From Pomphorhynchus laevis (lineage: Eukaryota; Acanthocephala; Palaeacanthocephala; Echinorhynchida; Pomphorhynchidae), in the NCBI GenBank assembly GCA_012934845.2, contig WNNJ02001451.1:32574-96573 (forward strand): a stretch of DNA of 64,000 nucleotides, in the 5' to 3' direction. Below the pieces are notes generated by a model. The model was given only the letters and a program-made list of their open reading frames with translations, made no database searches and had not been told where the DNA came from. Below are positions 12,782-21,000 of this stretch, in pieces (within the stretch, counting starts at the first letter, position 1; every line of letters begins with the position of its first letter). The position numbers and the translations under genes are program-made.

Positions 12782-15700
12782 ACGGAAAAATTTCCGATTT
12801 TATTAATTTAATTCAATTAGATTGATTAAAACGTCTTTTAAATCGCCCCGGATTGCAGATCATGTTATAAAGACACTGTATATATTTTAAAATAAGTAGG
12901 TATATAAAATTTAACCAAACTCTCTTTTGCAATTTGTTTAAAAACCCTATAATGTGTTTATTCAAACACACACCCTTATAATTAGCTTGTGATAAGTTTC
13001 AATTATCTTTAAAACTTATCACAATGCAAACTGCTCAAACGTCTTTGCTGGCGTAATATATATCTGATTTTAAATATATATTGGATCGATTAATAGGGGC
13101 CAAAATCTGTTATCATAGTAGTTCCTACTGATGACTTCTAATCCTTATTCTGATACATCGTCTGTTATTTATTAGTCAATTCATGATAACTGACTTTTAT
13201 TTTAAGTTTAAATTTTTATGTTAACTTGATGTATGTTATATGAAATCTTATAAAATTATTAAATATTTTTAATTATATATTATTTAATTATTTATTTAAT
13301 TATTTGTTTTTTATTTATCATTATTTTTATTTTATTAGTAATTTAATATACGTGGATTCAATTACATGATCTGATTAGTATATTGGTTCTTTTAATTTAA
13401 CCAAATGTTGTACAAGTATATGATGTATATAAGTCCCTTCAATTAGACGCTACTACTTATCAGTATCTCTTACCATTTTGAAAAATCTCGTACTACAAAA
13501 TTATTCTGCTCAAAATTTAAAATTAAGAATCTAATGATTTCTTGTAGGGAAGTTCAGTGTCTTGCATATTCATTAACTTTCACAATTAAAGCATTTAATA
13601 CCACATGTTCAAATTATTTAATTTAAAAATGTTTTCTGCATATTTTTTGCATTAGATACAAATGCGTATATTTTGAACTTTAACTTTTTAAAGCGTGCGG
13701 TTTTGGAGTAATTAATTTTCTTGTTTTGTATTAAATAAATATCTACTAATTGTTAATGGTTATTTTTGAATAGAGAACGTTTATGATGTTGTTGACGATG
13801 TTAATGATGATACAATTAGCGGCGATGACAACTCTACGAGTCAGTGATTTTCACTTTTTCTAGTTTTATCATTTGTAAAGATTATTTGTAGCTACAATCG
13901 AAAATGATACAAATAATTTAAATTTTGTTTGCAAAGCTATGTATTTAAATAATGACTCAATACAAACAAATAGCACTGCATCTGAAGAAATAAAAAGGTT
14001 ATTTTTTTCTATTTTTACTTTCTCTTTTTATATTATTCCTATTTATAGATTGTTGGAATTTCCCTATCGACTGCTAACTTTGATTTTGGATAGGCTCTAT
14101 GACGTAATAAATACAAAAAATAAATTACTGACAGCAAAACAATTATACACAATATTTAATGTACGTATTTTTTAAAAATATGCCTTCTTTGTCCACCACA
14201 ACTACAGTTTACAATTAAAATTAATAAATTACAAAAAAAATATGAAATATTTAAAATTAAATTAATTAATTTTTTAATTAAATATTAAAAAATTAAATTA
14301 CAATTAAATCATTTTTACAATGACGTAAATGGAACACTAGCAATTACACGCTACGCCATCATAATTAAGAACAAAACAATAAAAATCATTATTATGCCCG
14401 ATTTTACATTTTATGGCTGTTGGTTTATACTTAAAATATCTTTTCTAATTTGTTTGCTCTAACGTTTATAAAAATTAAAAGAGTAATCACCTCTTTATTC
14501 CATAAAGCAAATTGAATCACAAATTATTTTAACAGTTCAATATGTCATCTTCAGATGATAGTTTTGACCTTGTAAGAAACTATTTGCTGTATCAGTATAT
14601 ATAACAAAATAATGTGTTTTGAGTACACCAGCTTCCATTTATCTTTAATTAATTTTTACGAAGAGATATAGATATTTACAGTGGTAATAGGCAATGTAGA
14701 AATTTTATCTGCTTCATTAAATGCATTTTCTTATGTTATAAGAAATAATTACATTTAAAATGAAACGGTTCTAATTTGCGAGTTTTTGAGGAAAACATAA
14801 AATTGAAACAGAATATTTTGTTAACTTTAAAGTTTATAATTTTAGGTTATCAAAGTTATCAGGTTACATGATTAATCTTATACTTGTATTAACATAAATT
14901 ATAATGTTTTATATAATAATTAATTAAATCTTAATTATATTAATTATTAAAATTTTGTTTTAATTAAAAATATCGTCAAGTTCCATCTTATTATAAATTA
15001 AATAAAATTTGCTCGTTATACGATTTACTTCAAATTATTATCTAGGAGCAAATTTCATAATAATTCCTAAAGTATCATATTATTTGTATAAATTTTTAAT
15101 TAAAACTGATTTTTTTATTTATAATTAAGACTTATCGAATAATTCATACAAAATAATGTAATTTAATTCGAAAATTACAGGTTTTAAGGTAAAATTAAGA
15201 TGCATGCTATAAAGGTCTATAAATATCTTAAATCTCCCAATTTAATTAAAGATTTTTTAAATATAATATATAGAAGAGCTTATCTTGATGAATTCTTAAA
15301 TTTAGACTTTATTTGACATTTGGGGATACTTTTGGTGCAATGCAATCAAGTTAGATATAAACGATACCAGCTTATCATCTTTAGTAAACAATATAGTTTA
15401 CAGAATAATTCAAATGATAGCGAGCGGGACTCTGAAATTGGTAAATCACACTGTATTATTGATGATTATTTATTAAAAGTAATTATGGATTCTTAACTTT
15501 GCGACTTATAGAAAAATACATGTTTACTAATTTTATACAAAAATTATCATTTACGGTTACACCTTAATTGAGATATTTGACCTTTCAAAGCTGAGATGAA
15601 TCAGAAAGTTCGGTTTCATAAAATCGATTATTGAACATGATAGATGCAGCATACATTTTATAATGTGAGAAGAACAATTTTTCAACTCAGGACCAATCAT

Positions 15701-17956
15701 TTAATTAATTCATGGTAAAATGGGAAACAACGAAAATTTTACAGCGTAGTTAATTGTTTTAAACTGAATATAAAGAGAGTTGAAATATTTTGAGAACAAT
15801 ACAGATCAGCTAACTGTCTACGTATTTTTATTAATAATATATATACTGTGTATATTGATTATATGATGTATATTAAGTAAATAATATACAAGGCGTTTAA
15901 AACATGGTGTTTAAAAAGAGTGTTTCAAATAGAGCGTTTAAACAGTGAGAGAAAATAAATGTTATGAAATGTTATGAATGTTAAAATAATAAATGTTATA
16001 CTTTTAAAATATAAGTTAATAATTTTAAAAATTATTATTAAAAATATAATTTTTACAAAAATTATATTTATAGTAATACAATTTATATTTAAGTTTACGA
16101 TTTTATTTTTAAAATTTATTTATACGTGAAAGATAATATTAAATTGATCTATTATATCTTATCAATAATATTGTTTTTATAAAATAGGACTTGGAAACTG
16201 TAACCAGTAAAATACCGGATAGCGACATTTTCGTGATTTGCTTTTTTACCATGATATTTAGCGAACGCATTAATAGAGATCTACGTCGCTCAGAAAGGAT
16301 AAAAGTATATTTGCAAAGAATAAACCATGACAATTTTAACACATTTTACATAACTTGTTTAGACGATTCAAAATTATTCCAACTATTTGATGGATTTATT
16401 TTGTAGACCATCATTTCAAAAGACAGTATTTTCTGTTATATTCTTTGATCACCGAAATAGAGGCTTCAAGCGTGATGAAATAAACAACGTAAGGATGTGT
16501 GAAAATATTTTTAACCATCTGTTTGACAAATTTATAAATGAAAAGTAATGTACCCGTAATTACGTGAATATAAAATATCATATACCAAATATAGTAGCAG
16601 TTTATGTGAAAACGATTGTTTCTCGAAATCTAGTTATATTTAATCCTTACGTTGTAAGGATTTGAAATATACAACGTAAGGATTTGTGAAAATATTTTAT
16701 TTGAATTTCTTTTATATAAAGCTTTATATTCTTAATAAGTTAAAGAATTGAAATTTACGATTTGTTTAAGTCTATATTTTATCGAGCACTGGGTTCTGAA
16801 AATAAAATAATTTACGCTATATCAATTTTTAACTATCTGTTTGACAAATTTATAAATGAAAAGTAAATACTCGTAATTACGCTATTACATACAAAATATA
16901 GTGGCAGTTTATGTGAAAATGATTGTTTCTCTAGATAATAGATTATATAATTAATATGGCTAATAGATTCTAGTTAGCTTCTCGGAATCTATTAATTTTC
17001 TTAAGGTAATTAATATTTAGAGTTATCTACAACGAATGCTTAGGAAATTATAATATAAATTATTATAATATTCATATAATATTAATATTATTAAATATTA
17101 TGATATATTATAACAATAATTAATATTATTAAATATTAATTAAAGAAAATTAATATTTAGAGTTATCTTCAACAAATAAAGATAAACGTAAATTATTGAT
17201 TAAATTTATTGACTATATTATCAGCCAATAGATTATGTAAATTTTTGCGATTAATATTATTTTTTAATTTTATTAATTATTTATACTTTATACATATTAT
17301 TTATATTAAAGAACTTTAATATATTTGCATTTGGCTATTTTACATTAAATATTGTATATTCAAATTAGGTATAATAAATGCCATTCAAGGTGTCCACATT
17401 ACTTATTAGTAAAGTTCTTTGTAATGACGTGATTATTAAATATTTTCATTTGGCTATTTACAAATAGAACGTGATGTACGGATTTCTCTCAAAATAAAAT
17501 TAAAGGGAATTTAAAAGGTATTTATTTAAAGCATCGGCATATTACTCATGTATTTTGAACAGTACCATACATTGTGTGTGTACTTAAAATCAATTGATGG
17601 CATTTGATTAATTTTTTCTTTTTCGTAATTTGCGATTAGATAATAGATAATTAGATATTCCTGAGTATGCCGTTTTCTTTAAAATTACATATTTGTTAAC
17701 AATAAGCATACCTCATTTTTAGGATTTAAAGGATATTCAATCTAACTTTAACCTGGTCGAGTATTTATCACCTGACTTCTGCTGGAATGATTATAAAGGT
17801 TGCACTCTTGATGGATCAATGGTCATTTATGATTTACGATGGGAAACATTTCAAGCTTTATATATGCGAATGTTCATTAGAGTATGTCATTTTAACATTT
17901 CTATTTTAAACAAAGCATATCTTAATACAAAAAGGTATAGTATATTTGTTTTACAA

Positions 17957-18017
<61 letters not shown>

Positions 18018-21000
18018 CGGTGGGCATCGGCACGTTAAATAATCTGCCGATGTTATCTTTAGTTTTCGTATTTTGAAATAAAAATAACTTAAAATAATCA
18101 TACATTACTAATTACGCTCGTATTAAAAAAAATTGATGCATACTTGTATTTTTGAGTTGGTTTTTATTTTAATCAAATACTTTATAATATATAAAATATA
18201 AAAATATAAAAGACATACAATATAAAAAACATACAATTAACCTATGCGCTCACCTGTGAGAAGTTTATAAACTTTCGCCGCGTTACGGCTTCGTCAGTGG
18301 CTAATAACATACAACGAACAACGAATATAGCCGAAGATTTACCGGATACTCTTACACAACATCCAGTAGATCATCCCAACATCAATAGTAAAAGCTTCAT
18401 GAAAGCACTAAACCCGAATTATCAAAACGTACAAAACAGAGAACTGTCATCTATAAATGTACGATGTTCAGTCTCCAATCGTAGTTTCGTCGCAATAGCA
18501 AGTGGACTTCTTCGTAAACATGGCCGTGCCCCGGGATGTCGCGGTTCGGATATGCCACCGGTAGCTATTGCCACACCTTCAAAACGGTTTATCCACAACA
18601 GCGTTGATATCTCCCATCTTCAACAAGATGAAGACACAACTACAAATGATATCTGTGTAAAAGCAGTTTTAAATTGATGGATGAGTGCGGAAACACTTAC
18701 AGTACGAACAATCCCACGGGGAATCAGAGGAGCCGTAGCTAGAAAATTAGCGTCATTGCTTACCTCGGTCGTGAAGATGCCTTTAGAACAATGGATATGG
18801 GCTGAACTTCTATGTTTTCCAAAATACGCGCTTGCACTTCCACCCAAGCAAACCGGTGGACACGTCATAAAAGCGTTGAGCGACTACATGCGTGAACGGT
18901 GCAATACATTTAACCGAGCATATCTACTAGCTGAACTTATGGCTCTCTATATACCGAAACGCAAAGAAGCTGACGGCTCAAATACCGCTGAGCGAGAAGA
19001 ACACTGCCTCTGTTGAAGAGTGTTCGAAAAGATCAACGATGGGGACGTGACTGGGGCAATTCGCTTCACTAGCTCTGCCAATAACATTGTCACTCCAGAC
19101 GAACAGCTATTTAACATTATGCGTGCGAAGCATCCAAACAGTGAAACGTCATCCCACTCAACTCAGTCAGATGGTGTTGTAGTCGATTTGCCACCGGTTA
19201 CCCGACTCCTCATCGTGTCAGCTTTGCGATCATTAGAAGAGCTTCGTCTTCGGGCATCGATAGGTTGAGCGCACTGCACTTACTCGGCTAAATTGGACCA
19301 TCCGCAGGAATAAACGGAAGTCGACATATCGATGCGCTGACTTATTTTGTAAACTCAGCACTGGTTAGACAGGAACCACTCTCAGTATCCCCGGACTTTT
19401 GCGGTGCAAAGCTTTTAGCCCATAGGAAGCCAAACAAGGTATTCGACCTATTGCTATGAGGGAATACGTTGCGCCAAATAATCGCCAAGGTTGCAAATCG
19501 CCGAGTGTCTGATATGGTGTTAGAATTCTTAATGTCTCACCAATTTGGAGTCGGTGTAAAAAGTGGAGCGGAAGCCATCGTCCATGCAACGCGTAATTTT
19601 TTTGCGCAACGATCTGACACCGGGATCCGCGTTTGTGAAGATCGATTTTCAGAACGCTTTTAATTGTGTAAGCCGGGACGCGATTTTCGAGTAATTCTGC
19701 CGTGGAATAGAACATTGTACGCAAAACCGATCAATATTTACTTCGGAAAGTTTGCGGTGCCTTCAGATCAGGGAGTACATCAAGGCGATCCGCTTAGGCC
19801 TTTGCTATTTTGTGATGATGTACATTAGATGGTCGAATCGACAATTATCTCCATTTCTGCGTGGTACATGGATGACTTTACGGTTGGGGGTGACAGCACC
19901 AAACTGATCTCCGATATTCGTCTCATAGCAGATTTAGGTTATGTTCTCGGCCTGGTTATAAATCCAGACAAATGTGAAGTTATCACAAAGGATTTATCGC
20001 TGTACAAAGCGATCGAGTATGTTCTCTCTGAAGCAAAACTAATCAGTCAGACGTATCTGAAATGCTTGGAGCTCCAGTAGGCGATAATAAATCGGTTGAC
20101 AAGCATTTAAAACAAGCAACAATACAGTTAGACCGAACAATCACACGACTTAAGTTGCTGGTAAGAAAAGATACGGTGTTCCTGTTAAATGCATTCGCCC
20201 TATAAAAGTAACCCACGTATTACGATGCTCGCCATGCTACGAAAGCAACGAAATCCAGAGATACGACGGAATGTTACGGTTAGCCCTGTAAAACACTCTT
20301 AATATCCCGCTAAACGACAGCGCGTGGAATCAGTCAAAATTATCGGTTAAAATCGGAAGACTGGGAATTCCATCAATGCAAAATACCGCCGGGCTAGCCT
20401 TTTCGGCATCGGTAAGCGGATCTCAAATTCTAATGGGTTCAATCATACAAAAAGTTCGGCCTGGTTTTATATCAGATGACGACGCGGCTTATGTACAGGG
20501 ATTGTTGGAGTGACAGATATATGCGGGGCTGATATTTCACTGGAAACACACCTACATAGACAGTGAACTCAAGCGTTGCTAAATATGCGTCACGAAAGCC
20601 TGGTTCGAAGCGCAACGGATGAGGTAAGCATAGCACGACTGAAGGCAGTTTTGTTTCCATTTTCAGGAGCATTTCTTCAGGCAATACCGATAACCGCGTT
20701 TGAAACTCGACTGAACGAGAATAGCATGGCAATTGCTGTCGCTTTGAGTTTGGGCCTAGCGATCTATACAACCCAGGTATGCGGTTGTGGATCACGAATC
20801 GACTGCTTCGGAAGACATGGATTGGATTGCCATAGAACACGAAGTCGTTACACCCGCCATGATGAGGTTAATAAACTAATCGACATGGTACTTACAACCG
20901 CCGACGTCCCCTGTCGACTGGAGCTAAATGATCTCAGCCGAATTGACGGCAAACGACCCGATGGTGGATCTTTAATACCATGGGAGAGCGGAAAGCTCTT

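Noticed and set aside
12572-12811. ORF across the (TA)n tract
   Set aside because: Its repetitive Ile-Tyr product is translated microsatellite. The same holds for 17887-18105 on minus.
19365-19724. 119-codon minus-strand ORF inside the R2-group element (also 18620-18868 and 20472-20840)
   Set aside because: Antisense shadows of the plus-strand RT and nuclease frames, with no family resemblance.
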